This document shows positions 29,340 to 41,702 of a DNA stretch of 64,000 nt, piece after piece. The DNA is from Diphasiastrum complanatum. Lineage: Eukaryota > Streptophyta > Lycopodiopsida > Lycopodiales > Lycopodiaceae. The notes under the pieces were generated by a model, which saw only the letters and a program-made list of their open reading frames with translations, was not told the origin of the DNA and searched no databases. The first letter of the stretch is position 1, and every line of letters starts with the position of its first letter. The DNA is taken from the NCBI GenBank assembly GCA_029204225.1, contig CM055107.1:4599079-4663078 (forward strand). Direction: 5' to 3'. A program made the translations under genes and the position numbers.

Positions 29340-30107
29340 CTAAGCTTGATTACAAAGGTATCTGAGACTTTCATGGTCTGTCAGGACCTTAAAGTTGGCA
29401 CCATACAAATAATGCCTCCAAGTCTTAAGGGCATGAAATATGGAGAAGAGTTCCTTTTCATAGGCAATGTACCTAGTCTGAGCTGGCTCGAGTTTTTTAC
29501 TCTCGAACGCAACTGGTCGTCCACCCCGGGTTAGTACAACACCAATTGCAAAGTCGCTAGCATCTGTTTCGACCACAAATGGCTGATTGGGGTCGACGAC
29601 CTTTAAAACTGGTGCTGTAGTTAAGGTTGTTTTGAGAGCATCAAAGCTCTCCTGCTGTGCGGACTCCCAAATGAACTCCTTTCCCTTCCCCTTAAGAAGA
29701 TTTGTCATAGGAACTGCTTTCTGAGCATATTCCTTGACAAATCGTCTATAATATCCCGCCAAACCAAGAAAGATCTGAAGCTCTAAAATATTATGAGGTC
29801 TCAGCCAACTGAGTATGGCTTTAACCTTACTGGGGTCCATCTTAATCCCATATGCCGAGATAATGTGACCCAAATAAGCTACTTCTTCAACGAAGAATTC
29901 ACACTTGGATTGTTTAGCATAAAGCTTATGCTTTCTGAGCAGTCGAAACACCTTTCTGAGGTGTTTTAGATGCTCCTTCCTGGTTTTGCTGTAAACGAGG
30001 ATGTCATCTAAAAATACGACTACAAACTTACCCAAGTATGGTCTGAGGACACTATTCATCAAGGTCATAAAGGTAGCTGGAGCATTTGTGAGCCCAAATG
30101 GCATCAC
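29340..30107 (-). pseudogene. gypsy RT (motifs B-C, thumb) and RNase H
   Basis: [33 protein letters not shown] (motif C), [39 protein letters not shown], then RNase [21 protein letters not shown] ... [20 protein letters not shown]. This long frame is open and shows what the deleted copy at 16042-20742 lost. RT motif A lies upstream in another frame (30250-30110: IRSGYHQV). Confidence 0.93.
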
Positions 30108-31190
30108 CTTAAACTCATAATGACCATGACGAGTCCTAAAAGCTGTTTTTGGGACATCTTCCGATTTTATACGGACTTGATGATACCCGATCTAAGGTCT
30201 ATTTTACTGAAAAACTTAGCCCCGTCAAGTTGATCAAACAACTCGTCTGCCCGAGGCATTAGATACTTATTCCTTTCCCAAGATAATCTGTTAACTGCCT
30301 AGTTATTTCTTCATCCTCTGTTCGGCTGACCCGATACGGAGGTTTAGAAACAGGTGTTGTACCTGGTACTAGGTTTATTACATGATTTACCTCTCTGCTA
30401 GGTGGTAAACCATGTGGCAAATCTTCAGGAAAAACATCTTTAGATTTAGACAATAAATCTGCTGTAAAGAACTGGAAATAGAAACTTCAGGAATAAACTG
30501 AAAGTCACATAAGAATACCTGATGGTCGTCGTCTCCGATTAGCTGACAAAGCTCTGAACTATAGACCATAGGGTTGTTGGGAACACCATGCTCCCCATGC
30601 AACTAGATCTCTCGGCCTTTATGCTGAAAGCTGAGGGTGTTCTCCTGATAATTTCTGTGGAGGGAAGGTCCTAAGCTGTAGTGCCAATCTCTCCCGAGAA
30701 CAATGTTTGTGCGATCCAGATGCATTATCTGAAAGTTTATTTCATCTTGATACCCCTGAATACCAAGATTTAGATTACTTACCATAGTTTTCCAAATTTT
30801 CTTATCTTCACCCTTAACTAGTGAAACTATGTACCTATGTTGACTAGGTACTTCTGGAAGTCTGAGTTTTTTAACTAGGGTGTAGTTGATGAAATTATGG
30901 GTCACCTCATCATCAACCATAACTCTGACTGACTGGCCACCAACTTTCCCATGCGTACGTACTAGGTCATGCGGCCCAAAGCTGAAGGGTCTCGCTAGCA
31001 TTGCAAAGGTCAGCAGGCAACAGTGTTCATGGTCTTCATGAAACACTTTGATCTCGGAAGCTGCCGAGTCACTGGGAAAACTTACGGTCTGAACAAGATG
31101 AATTTTTTTATCTTTTTTATCTTTCTTAGTGAAAGGCCCCTTGGGACACTGTCTGACTATGTGTCCCTTGCCCATGCACACGAAGCACAA
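30108..31190 (-). pseudogene. gypsy nucleocapsid, protease and RT N-terminus
   Basis: [17 protein letters not shown] (CCHC knuckle) at the start, [20 protein letters not shown] (protease site, altered), [20 protein letters not shown], a TAG at 30603 in place of CAG, then [20 protein letters not shown] and [20 protein letters not shown] (RT start) in a shifted frame. Confidence 0.9.
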
Positions 31191-31229
31191 ACGTTCTTGT
31201 TTGGCTTTCTCAAAATCTTCTGGTTTTAA

Positions 31230-32227
31230 GGGTTGTATGAGCGATGGGCGTTTCTAAGGAGCTTCACTCTTAACTTTTTCTTCTTTCTTTCTTTTTAAAA
31301 ATTTCTTTTTAAATTGAAGTTCTTTATGAGGAGACTGCTAAGAAAGAGGCTGCTGTCACGCCCTCTTCCTACCCGCTGAATCCACTGAATCATTATAGAT
31401 TTGAGCATATCTGAGAGCTTGCTCTAGGGTAGTGGGCGAGTTTCTCTGAACCTCTACTTTATACTCATCCTTGAGGCCACAGACAAATCCCCTGACTTTC
31501 TAATAGTCATCCATTTTTTAAATTTTTAAGATTGCTTCTCGATACTGTGAGATATATTGGATTAGGGATTTATCCATTATTGTTTTTTCCTAGGCTTCCC
31601 AGGCTCTATCAAGTTCATTTTCAAGTAGAAATTCTCTTAGGAAGGCTTCTTCAAAGGCCTTCCATGACCGAGGAGTCTGCCCAGTCTCCTGGAGATTTAA
31701 CCACCACCTATAGGCCATGGGCCCTAGGGAAAGACTGGCCTCAATAGCTTGCAAATGGTCAAGGGTTTGTTTAGGAGCATGAATGTTCTTCCATTTGCTG
31801 AGGAAGGTTTGTAGAATATCTGCGTTTCTATCCTTCTCTTCCCCAATAAAAGTAGGAGGCTTTAAGTCTTTAAAGACACTGGGGTGAGACCACATAGGCT
31901 CACCCGAAACTGATGGAAGTAGAGAAGGGGATAATTGAGAAGTGGAGGGAAGAGTTCCTTTCACGGAACTCAAAATCAAGCCTTTGAGTTCAGCGAACGA
32001 GTCGTCCACACTGGACTTGAAATTGGCTAACGCCAACTTCAGTTCATCCACTTCTATTACTAAATGAGGAACTGCTCCTTGGTAACCAATTTGTCGAGTT
32101 TTTCGGCGAATTGCTCCTGTTCTTCCATTTCCATAGGTTCTTTCCCCTTACTGAAAGCCAAGGCTTCTGTTTCAAGTTCGTCGATGCCTCTCTCCAGGGG
32201 TTGATCAGGTCCCTGAGGAGTGGTCAT
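31230..32227 (-). pseudogene. gypsy gag
   Basis: ATG at 32227 ([10 protein letters not shown]). The coiled coil is broken by a frameshift near 32060. 32051-31590 holds the capsid core ([57 protein letters not shown]), then a stop (TGG->TAG) and [19 protein letters not shown] with TAG for CAG at 31500. Confidence 0.9.
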
Positions 32228-33125
32228 TTTTAGAACTGAAAGAGAGGTACCTTAACTTCTATCTGAAAAATTGAAAAGAGATTGACTAAACTGGAAAACA
32301 AAGGTAGAGTTCTTAGCTCTTTCTTAGGACTGTACTTCCAGAGAGAAAAGCAAGAAACCCCCTCAGTTCTTCCGCCAGTGTCCAATCCGTCTTCCTAAGC
32401 TGCATGTAATCAAGTGAAGGTAATCTGGGAATTACAAGAAAATTTCAGATTCGAACCACCTGCTACCCTTGCTGCCAGAGATGTTGGTCTGCTGTTCCAA
32501 AAACTCAGGTTCGAAATCACCAAATCAATGTGAAGATCTGGATTCCAAGAAGATAGTAGGTCGCTGGTTTGAACCTAACCTGATCACTGCCTCTGATCTG
32601 GAAAATTCGGATTTAAAGCTATAATTCACAAAGCAAAATCCGAAACCTGTAGGGGAAACCCTCGCTGACTGGAAAACAGTCTGGCTACCCAAAGAACTTC
32701 TGATTTGAGGCCCCAAAAAGGTTTCACAAATCCCAATTCAGAGAAGGACTACCAGCGCTGGACCTGCACCGGATTTCCTCTTGAAAATCCGCCCTAATCT
32801 ATCAAGATTGGTCTAAATTTACAGCTCTGACAGCTGATTTTTCAGCGCTGGACCTGTTTGCAACTTTCTACTCCAATTCCGCTCAGCAATCCACAATTTA
32901 CTCACAAAAAACAGGGATAGATTCCTGGTTTTCCAGCGCCGAACCTATGCAAGGAAATTTGCCTCAAAATTTGTGGAAACTCCGCCAACATTGGATGAGT
33001 AGAAGGCTGTTCCGCGACTTCTCTCCTCTTCTCTTTTCTGAAAATCTGAAAGTATCTATACACTTTCCTGACTTTCTCTACTGCTGCTACTAAGCTCCCA
33101 AAGATGGAGATGGCTCTGATACCAG
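32228..33125 (-). other. gypsy leader with three 90-bp-spaced GCGCTG motifs; PBS
   Basis: CAGCGCTG/CAGCGCC motifs at 32753, 32843 and 32934 (spacing 90 and 91), exactly the spacing of the copy at 9423-9616. PBS TGGTATCAGAGCC next to the LTR (about 33111-33124). No ORF expected here. Confidence 0.85.
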
Positions 33126-33486
33126 TGTAATAGATCCTAACACCACAGTAGGGCAGATACTAACTGATCCTCCCAGCCTTGCCTACTCCCTGATATGGAG
33201 CAAGCCCCTCCTAGCCCAGTGTGAGGCATGGTAGCATGCATACTGCCAAGTGTCGACCACGTGGCTCTGACGTGGCCGACTGCACGTCGGGACCCAACGT
33301 GGGGCCCTATCCTGCTGACAGGGCCCCTAGGTTGTGTTAGGCCTGCCATAGCTATGGACCGTGCTGGGGCACACTATTCACACTGTCTTGCCCTGTTGGT
33401 TGTGTACGCTGCTGGACGCGACCCTGACTGTGGCATCTGGCCTCCTGTGTTCTCTAGGGTTCGGCACTGGTCACGTGCTCATAACA
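33126..33486 (-). repeat. gypsy 5' LTR (361 bp)
   Basis: Runs TGTTATGAGCACGTGACC (33486) to TCTATTACA (33126). The terminal palindrome is lost here (two changes), while the G-box stem remains recognisable. Confidence 0.94.
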
Positions 33487-33513
33487 GCTACATAGCTCCA
33501 AGCAGAAGGATTG

Positions 33514-33517
<4 letters not shown>

Positions 33518-33572
<55 letters not shown>
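33518..33572. repeat. (GA)n microsatellite
   Basis: About 27 GA units, 30 bases past the gypsy LTR. The LINE tail signature is not present next to it. Confidence 0.97.
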
Positions 33573-33576
<4 letters not shown>

Positions 33577-34602
33577 TACTTATCAATGCATGTAAGGAAG
33601 AATGATGAATCTGAATTTCTCCCAAAGAGACCTAATCTCTAGCTAAAGCCATCAAACTGCATAACATCTAATATACTCTAATTATGCTACTCTCTGGAAT
33701 CATTTTGTCTCAAAGGGGGTGAAACCTAAGCGGCCCTAACTCTTTGAACCCCTTTTAGCTCCTCAGCTTCTTAGGTCATATTTATTGTTGTACATTAGGG
33801 GTCCAAATGACATTTACCAAGTATTACAACATTAAGAATCTTATGGCCCATAAATTGTCTCAAGGCCCAAGGACCTGACATATAGCTGTTTATTTACTAC
33901 CTGTAATTCACAGTAGACAATGTCTGCATTGAGTTATGAGCAAATCATTGCAACAGACCACACATAGAAATGAGAAGACTGCAAATATACTATAAAGCAT
34001 TGGAGAACAATTATAATTAGTGAGAAAACAATGATGTCCACAAGGATTTGATGTATCTAAGTTTATTTGTTTATCTAGTTGAGCTAGTGATACTAAATTG
34101 ACCAACTTGAGCTAATAAGCGAAACAAAGAGCCAAGATATTTATAGAACTTTACCTTACGTGTGACTTGCTATCAACAAACCCTTCATAGCAACACATTC
34201 CAAAAATTCCCAAAGGTTCATTGGTGAAGTCCCACATGTGTGGGGGATTGTTTGACTCACCACATGTATACCACACACTATACTCACTCCAAGTGCTGGA
34301 AAAATTTTGGCCCAATGAGAGACACTTGAAATTTGAAATCAAATCTCTTCCAATGGTCATATAATAAATGTTAATAAAGTCTATTGGTTTCTCTAACTTG
34401 GACATTGAGCTTAGTAAGACTATTTGTAGGATCCTATTAGGTAGTTTAATCACCATATCTTTTGTAATCTCTCTCATTGTTCAATAACATAGTGTGATGT
34501 TATTGTTGCTCCCTCTTTCTCTCGTGTGCATGCACGATCTGCATGATGTGTTGATGCAAGTAGCTATAGTGATGGGGTGATAACTATACTAGGACTTTCA
34601 TT
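33573..34602. other. no gene seen; possible copia LTR (+) ending near 34600
   Basis: A CCCACATGTGTGGGGGATTG block (34229) recalls plant copia LTR starts, and TTGGTATCAAAG (34601-34612) resembles an initiator-Met primer site. No LTR partner was found, so this is tentative. Confidence 0.35.
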
Positions 34603-36085
34603 TGGTATCAAAGTTTGCAAAGAGCTTTATTTCGAGATGAGCAAGTCCCTTGGGGGATTTTCAATGGAAAAGACTAGAAAGTGTGGGAAAAAACTCTTAT
34701 TTCAGCTATTTGTGAACTATAGAGGACTGTTTCAAGTGAGAGAAGGCTCTATAGAGTGGTTATTAGTAAAGGGAACTGAATGGTAGCCTCATACGAAGTG
34801 AAAATCAATCAAAATTAGGGCATATGTTGGTAATTTTGCACATTTTTTTGCATACATGGAAATTTTGAGCCAAAACTAAGATTAAATCATCATATTTCAT
34901 TTAAATCACTTGAAGTAGGGCTAGCAACCCTAGTGGTAGGATTATCTATCATCTATGAAAGAAAATACTTTGAAAACAAGTTTTTTGCAAACCTTAATAA
35001 TTTTTTGGGCTGAGTAGGACTCGTTGAGAACACTCAAGTCTCAGCCAAAATCAATGAAGTAAATCTTCTTTTAACCCTAAGTAGATGGGCAACTTAGTTT
35101 ATATGCAGCAAAAATCATGAAGATTCGTTAATGATCGAGATCATTTGGTGAAAAATGTGCCCTCGTGTGCTGCTAGCAGCCTATGCCACCAACAAGAATG
35201 GAAGCTTATAGCAAATGAGTGTTTTCTTGAAAATGATGGCTTACTTTGTGGATCCAAAGATTGCATGCCACAAGATCTAGGTCCCATTTTTCTCAATGGC
35301 TCAAATTGCATATATAAAAGTTGAATCTACAATGGAGATTGCATGGACTGTTCTCTTCACATTTCGAAGTTTTGGAAGGGTTCATGCTCTTTACATCTTA
35401 ATAGACAAATGCAATCTGAACTTCATGAAGGGGCCTGAAGTCCATTACTAGTTGTGAAGGGCACAATCTGTTCACATTGAAAAAATAGCTCAAAAAATTC
35501 AAACCTCCTCCAAGTATTGCTAGAAATGACCATCCTTTGGTTGTTGAACTTCAAATTGGGCGAGAAAGTACCATCTGATTGTATCGACGAGACTAATAGA
35601 TAGAGAGCTTACCTTGTAGAGGAGAACAATTGAATTGAGTCTAATTCAACCATTACAAAGCCAACATCAAATGTCATAATTCTACCTAAAAAGTGGCTAT
35701 TTTGACAAAAAAACAAAAAACAGTGGCCAATTCAGAAACTCTCTCTTTTAGTGATTGTAAAATTTGTGAGGGCATTTTAAGTGGCGTAGCACTATCTTAA
35801 TTGATCAAATGTATGATCTTGTGGAGAATGAGTGTGAAGAGAGTAAATTGGACAAAAAGAAGTTTTCTATGTGGAAATTATACATAAAGAAATTACATGT
35901 AATGAGTGAATTTTCAAACATTACAGCTAGTCTTAAAATGAGGCCTTGTTATGAGATGGATTGCTCAATATCATCTATGCAACTTGCCCAATTTGAATCT
36001 ACGAAGCCCCGTTAACTGGTAAACTCTGTTGTCTCTCATACAACAATCCATGGGTGGGCGTTTTTTTAATGTAGCAAAGAATTTT
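34603..36085. other. no gene recognised; probably worn element interior
   Basis: AT-rich sequence after the possible primer site. A 68-codon frame at 35809-36015 (+) matches no family I know. The stretch may be decayed copia leader and gag. Confidence 0.35.
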
Positions 36086-36370
36086 CTATTTCCTAGGTGT
36101 AGCCATGAATTGACTTACCATGCTTACAACATAGCTTATGTCAAGACGAGTAGTTGTACAATAGATTAAAGAATCAATTAATTGACGAAACAATGTGGCA
36201 TCAACTAGTGTACTCTCATCCGGATTAGATAACTTCTTACCGACCTCCACAGGTGTAGAAACTAGCTTACAGTTGCACATCTTGAAGCATCTTAGAATTT
36301 CATTTACATACTTTCCGTGCGTGATGTGATACCATTGTGCCTTTGCCAAATTTCCATTGGAGTGCGACAT
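36086..36370 (-). pseudogene. Ty1/copia RT C-terminal fragment
   Basis: HGKYVNEILRCFKMCNCKLV, STPVEVGKKLS, LVDATLFRQLIDSLIYCTTT, RLDISYVVSMVSQFM: the conserved end of copia RT (family form KYV.EIL.RF.M..CK.V.TP and YRQLIGSLIYLT.TRPDI). Only this ~95-residue piece remains. It faces away from the copia integrase fragment at 36640-37686, so two elements or an inversion are involved. Confidence 0.9.
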
Positions 36371-36639
36371 TCAGCTTCATCATACCTCCATAAATAAAAC
36401 TTCATTCTAATTTTAGTTCATTTTTTAAAGGAAATTGGCTAAGAGTTTTCTAGGAAGTGCCCACTGTGCAAAAATGATCATAAACTTCCCAATGGAGTGA
36501 TAATTTTGGTGCAAAAAATGTCACCAAAGCTAAAAGTTTATTGAACAAGAGTATTCTTCGAAGTTTTTCTATGATCTGAACTATAAATATTTAAAATCCA
36601 ATTTCAAATGAGAGAGAAATAATTTTCCAAATGTGGGGA

Positions 36640-37686
36640 GGGAGTAAGGTCCTATGCGCAGTCCATAGGGAATACCAAGGAGAGGCTAATTTGTATTTAA
36701 CATATTTTATTGATGATTTTTTGTGTACAATTTGGGTTGACTTCATAAAAAAGAAGTTAATTGCATCCAGTTTCTTCATTAATTTGAGAATGAAACTCAA
36801 AAGAGTATAAAAATTTGAGAAGTGACAAGGGTGGAGAATTCAATTCCACCAAGTATCGTTAAAATTGTCAAAATTCTAGCTTTGATTTCATTATGCTATG
36901 TACATAACTTGATCCCACACATGTTTTGAGGCAAATCCATGTTGTTTTCACCATTTGTCTTACAATTTTATGCATTGAATGCTATCAATAGGTCATGTAC
37001 TTTGCTCCCTATCCATTGTCCGCACTGTGACAAGTTTTCACATGTGTGGGGCCGCCCATCCACTAAATTGATCAATTATTTGTTGTATTTGCTAGTTAAG
37101 TGCATGTTTTTTATCTAGATCAAGATCTAATAAGTAGAATTGTGAAAGATCAATAGAACTAGCATCCAACACCTCTTGTGGATCGATTGAAGATCCATTT
37201 ATGGTCCTAAAATCAATAAAATTAACAATAATTTTGTTAGGATCAAAGAATTCAATGACAGCCTACAATAGCTTATACACTGCAACAAATTGGTGTAGTC
37301 GAGAGAAAGAACTATACACTTGTTGAGTGTGCAAAGAGTAGGATAAAGCTTGTGGCTTAAGCAATTTCTATTGTAATGAGATGGTGCAAACATGTGTTTA
37401 TCTCCAAAATCACTCTTCAATGAAAAAACTTGAAAGTATCACTCCAAAAGAGGCTTATAGTGGCCATAAGCCTAGTGTCACTCATATTAAACTCTTTGAA
37501 TGCAAGCCGTATATTTATATACCAAATGAACAATGTAAAAAACTTGATACTAAATCATTGAAATATGTACTTATTGGCTACTCTATCAAGTTAAAGACTA
37601 TTAGACTACTTGAGCCTAAGACTAGACAAACTTACCATAGTCAAGATGTAATATTTAATGAGAGGAGTATACCTAACTTGCCATAG
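36640..37686 (+). pseudogene. Ty1/copia integrase fragments
   Basis: 36690-36850 reads YLTYFIDDFLCTIWVDFIKK (first Asp region) and, after a shift, LRSDKGGEFNSTKY (second Asp). 37381-37686 is an open frame: VYLQNHSSMKKLESITPKEA, YSGHKPSVTHIKLFECKPYI, KYVLIGYSIKLKTIRL, TRQTYHSQDVIFNER, the copia integrase C-terminal region. The middle (36860-37370) is degraded. It ends in TAG after PNLP. Confidence 0.88.
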
Positions 37687-38801
37687 AAGATCGTGCAAGC
37701 AAGCCTTGGGTTATCCTTGTTGTGGGTATTTCATGTACAATAATAAATTAGTGGGTCCCAGCATTAAAACTATTGTTGACCAAGACTTAGCAAGTGGGCC
37801 CCGCCACAGTACAGTAGAGCAATAAGTGCGAGCCACTGGCTTCCTGCGTGTATAAGCCCAGCCACCAATGAGCACGAGTAATGAAATAATCTAAGTTGTT
37901 TTCTAGTGACTTGGGCCATAGGTGCAAATAAATTAAAATAAGTTAAAGGCCAAAATCTAAGTTACAAGGTTGAGTCAAAGTCAAATGGTGGTAGGTCGGG
38001 TGTGTTTCTTTGTACACCATTAGATCTTTTGTGTTTCTTTGAAAGGCTAGAATTGCAATCCTTGCCACTTCAGGTAGCCAATAGAAAGAATGGGGCAATG
38101 GCCTCCCCAAGAATAGAAGGGCACCATTTGTACTCATTTGACATTCTCAATCTAAGGAGGAAATCTAGGCTGCTTCTCCTTGCATAAACTTCCATCATCG
38201 ATCTATGATGAGGCTAGATCCAATGGTCCACATTATAACGCACACTGAATCAAGCTCCTCAAGTGCACTAAACACTTTTATACACTAAGCATACACTCGA
38301 TCTGGACACGCACAAGTTTCTCCTCCTCATTGCTCTTTCTTTGTTGGCCATTTATGGTACATGCTCAATGCATGGACAAAAGATTGTGGAGGGCTCACAT
38401 AGCCTCCATTTTGTAAAAGAAGCATTGTAAATAAATGAAAGTCAGAAACTGCATAAGGGTGCACTTGTAATGCGCCATAACTTGTAAATATGCCTCAAAG
38501 CGTTGAATAAAATAAACAACTAGTTCTGTTAACTGCCTCGAAGCACCGTAGAATATTTTGTGGCATGGCTCAATAGTTTTATTACCAAAAGCATTGTAAA
38601 GTCAAGTTACTTGCCAAATAAAGGAAAAAAAAAAAAGCTAACTTAGACTATAAAGTTTAGAAATGAGCCAATAGAAAATTGTCACTTCAACTCTTTTAGA
38701 CCCAACTATATAAGGGTCAATCTTTTGTATTTTATTTTTTCAAAACTCATTTGTAATAGCAAAGAGTTGAATTCTCTCCTTCCTTGTGTTTATGTGAATG
38801 C

Positions 38802-38893
<92 letters not shown>

Positions 38894-39700
38894 TAAAGCT
38901 AAAATTGTTTTGGAGTCCATCGCTATACAATGAGCTAGCAACGCTATTTTTTATCATACATTCACACATTTTTTGAAGCTATGAACCCACGCTTCAATCA
39001 TAGTTAGAAAAACCATAAAACAATATGCATAATGCATCGAAAGAGCTATAGTTCATTCTTGCATCTATGTAGAAGCATTATAACCAAGGTGAATCATATA
39101 TGATTCTCTTACCGTATGATCAAATACAATGGAAGGAGGCTTGCTAGGGCGCTGCCACAGGAAGAGCTTTGTGATGGACTCTCTCCACAATTTGTTGTGA
39201 GAAATGTAGCCTAAACTGTATCATATATATAGTAATATGTCGTGAAGCTTCTTGGAAGGTGGCATTGTGGCTTGAGGGAGAAGCAATAGCTCCTGTCCAT
39301 ACGTTGTGGCTAAGCTTAAAAAACTTCATAAAGTGCATCAAAAAATAGTCTAACTTTCAAGTCAAAGACATAATCTTCTAGCAACAATCAAGCAACTGAA
39401 GCTCTGCCAATTTTGTGCATGTTGGCTGATTCTGATGAATCCCCAAGATACTCGGCCAGAGCTACCCACGAGCTCCTCTCACCTTAGACCGAGGAGGTCT
39501 CTGAGAAGACGAGATGAATGAAGACTGAGAGCCGAGTATGAGAGCCGAGGAATACTAGTTCTCGTTCGACCTTCGTGTCTTGTTCGTGCCGCGATAAAGT
39601 TGCAGGAGTTCACCATTTCTGACAATAACACATTAAGTTATCAACTAAATTTCAAATGAATAAAAATAACTATGAATTTACCTTACTCCCATCTATACTC
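37687..39700. other. no gene seen; contains a (GA)n tract and a TATA-like site
   Basis: AACTATATAAGGG near 38704 is TATA-like, followed within 100 bases by (GA)n; the order resembles the TATA-then-(TC)n layout of the LTR at 54858. At 39490-39560 GAGCCGAG words recur. Nothing codes for a known protein. Confidence 0.45.
38804..38888. repeat. (GA)n microsatellite
   Basis: About 42 uninterrupted GA units. Confidence 0.98.
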
Positions 39701-39754
39701 TCTTTTTCTCTCTCTCTCACAACAGAAAAAAGGAAGTCGACCTCTAGTTTAGGA

Positions 39755-40245
39755 GCGAACCACATTTTGGTTCGCGCCAAATGTTTTTTTTTTGTGTCAA
39801 AAAACGTAAAATCCAGAGACTTAATCGCGTGGATCTAAAAAAAAAATTGATCCACACGGTATCCACGGCCCCAGCTCTTTGGATTTCACATGGATAAAAA
39901 AAATTTGTGTGGATTATCCACGCATGGATAATTTGCAACGCAATATCCACGCGCAAGCCCGAGCCTTTTTTTTTTTAATCTTACTATGGCGTGGATTATC
40001 CACATCCACGCGTGGATTATCCACGCATGGGTTATCCACGCGTGGATTATCCACGCCAAATTAAAATTCCCATTTCTGACTCCGGGTGTCGGTGGTTTGC
40101 CCGGCTGTTGGTTGTCGGAGTTGGCGTGGATAATCCACGCAGTTTGAATTTCATGACCTTCGGCCAATCTGCTGTCGGAAATGACACTTGCGTGGAAGAT
40201 CCACGCGTGGATAATCCACGCGACCGTATCCACGCGTATATTCAT
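39755..40245. repeat. array of GCGTGGATAATCCACGC quasi-palindromes
   Basis: The word GTGGAT(T/A)ATCCAC and half-copies (CGTGGAT, ATCCACG) occur more than fifteen times between 39825 and 40240, on both strands, often nested so that CGCGTGGATTATCCACGCG forms long hairpins. A separate hairpin GCGAACCA-CATT-TGGTTCGC lies at 39755-39775. Both strands therefore show repetitive ORFs (AWIIHAWI and RVDYPRVDYPR), by-products of the palindromes. No TIRs or gene were found. Confidence 0.9.
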
Positions 40246-40404
40246 GCCTAATGTCGAAGGTGCCCTTATAGAAAGACGAAGGTACCTTACAAAACATTTT
40301 TCTAAAGGAATTGGACGAGGTGTCACAATTTTTGCATTTTTATCAATGTCAATTTTAGCGAAGCCCGACATCACGGCCTCCTCACGCTCGTTCCATGCAC
40401 TGTG

Positions 40405-41528
40405 TGTCGAAAATAGGTTAGATAATAGTAGCGAAAACTTTCTACTTCTAGTGCGCAGTTTACAGATCTTACTTCCTACTTTCTAATAGTAGCGGAAACT
40501 TCCTACTTCCTACTTACAAATCTTGATTCTACTAACAAAATGCACAGTTTACTTGACAAAGGATGAGAAAGAAACAAATGTGAACTTGAAACATTTCTAT
40601 TTGTGACCAACTCAAAAGATTCGCGAAATCTATCTTGTCTATCTTGAAACCAACTCAAAGGTTTCGCGAAAGGTTCGCAAAAGATTCTAGAAACGGTTTC
40701 TTTTTTAAGCTCAAAAGATTCTTGAAAAGATTTTCGAAAGATTCTTGTCACGAAATATCTTGTTTCCTATTCAAGCCTCATATGTCACAAAATTATCGCG
40801 AACAATTCGCGAAATATTCTGGATTCTACTTCAAGCTCAGAGACTGTCATCTCTCGCAAAACTGTCGTGAACAGTTCGCAAAATATTCTACATTTCTTCT
40901 TCAAACTCAAGAATTGTCATCTGTCGCGAATAATTCACGAAAGACAAAAATGCCGCGAAGAGACAAGTGTCGCGAACAATTCGCAAAACACGAAAATGAG
41001 ATGAAGAGATAGACTGTCGCGAATAATTCGCGAACATAAATTATTCGACCCTGGAAACAAAGCGTCTACCAGAATATCAACCGTTGTAAACGGTTAGATA
41101 TCTATTGTCATATAATTAAAAGGCCAAAAGATTTGTAAATAAAAGGCCAAAAGACCTGTCCTGTAACAATATAAATACATGTGCACTACTTGTTGTAATT
41201 AACTCTCAAACACTCAAACTGAAGAGGTTCTCAAACTCACTCAATCAGAGACACAACAGCGAGATAAGACAACAAGAGATGTATATTGATGAATCAGATT
41301 CAGAGTTATAAAAATTCATTTTTGATCAATAGTTTCTTATTGTTTAGATTGTCTTAAGTGGTCTCTTACTTCCGCATATTATTTCCGCATGCAAATTCAA
41401 TCAAAGCATAAACTATTTTATTATTACATTGATCAGATATAGTCCCGATTGAAGACACTTATATCAGTTTGATTTATTCAAACTTTTATCGTGTTCTCTG
41501 TGGAAGAATAATTACTATTTTTTCTACA
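40405..41528 (+). repeat. probable Ty1/copia LTR (+)
   Basis: The right end is well supported: it stops at TTTCTACA (41528), one base before the primer site TGGTATTAGAGC (41530-41541). A TATAAATA box lies near 41172. The left limit is set at TGTCGAAAATAGG (40405), but those first ~45 bases also match the inverted LTR end at 45569, so they may belong to another LTR. Confidence 0.6.
40615..41036. repeat. TTCGCGAA palindrome array
   Basis: TTCGCGAA or TCGCGAA(C/T)AATTCGCGAA, with decayed forms, occurs at about 40619, 40672, 40800, 40865, 40936, 40969 and 41025, roughly every 35-70 bases. It lies just upstream of the TATA-like box, so in the U3 of the presumed LTR. Confidence 0.88.
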
Positions 41529-41541
41529 GTGGTATTAGAGC
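41529..41541 (+). promoter_or_regulatory. copia primer-binding site (initiator Met tRNA)
   Basis: GTGGTATTAGAGC follows the LTR end at 41528; plant copia elements use TGGTATCAGAGC, so there is one change. Confidence 0.8.
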
Positions 41542-41702
41542 ATACAGAATTAAATCTGATACAGTAGTATCAAAGCGTACAAGGTTTAAAACTGATATAG
41601 TAATATCAGAATCGATACAGTACTATTTTTCGTACTCCTCTCAGCATTCTTCATACATTCATCAACAAACCGCTATCTGGAGTGTTTCAGAAAAATTAGA
41701 AT

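Larger units (their letters stand above)
27221..33486 (-). mobile_element. full-length Ty3/gypsy chromovirus (about 6.3 kb), defective
   Basis: Both LTRs, PBS, leader, gag, zinc knuckle, protease, RT, RNase H, integrase, chromodomain and PPT are present in order. The flanks GTTAC (27216-27220) and GCTAC (33487-33491) fit a 5-bp target duplication with one later mutation. The left LTR's outer TG has become TA. Stops and frameshifts break the polyprotein into at least eight pieces; several stops are CAG->TAG (28115, 30603, 31500). It lies tail-on to the EGY2-like gene, 450 bases past its stop codon, on the other strand. Confidence 0.94.

Noticed and set aside
34151-34477. 108-codon minus frame near the possible copia LTR
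   Set aside because: No family resemblance; overlaps LTR-like sequence and lacks codon structure.
39825-40240. TTATCCAC words resemble bacterial DnaA boxes (replication origin)
   Set aside because: The window is nuclear plant DNA with introns; the words are halves of a larger palindrome, and no other origin feature is present.
39886-40374. 162-codon frame with AWIIHAWI repeats
   Set aside because: A palindromic array yields repetitive frames on both strands; no start context, homology or conserved length.
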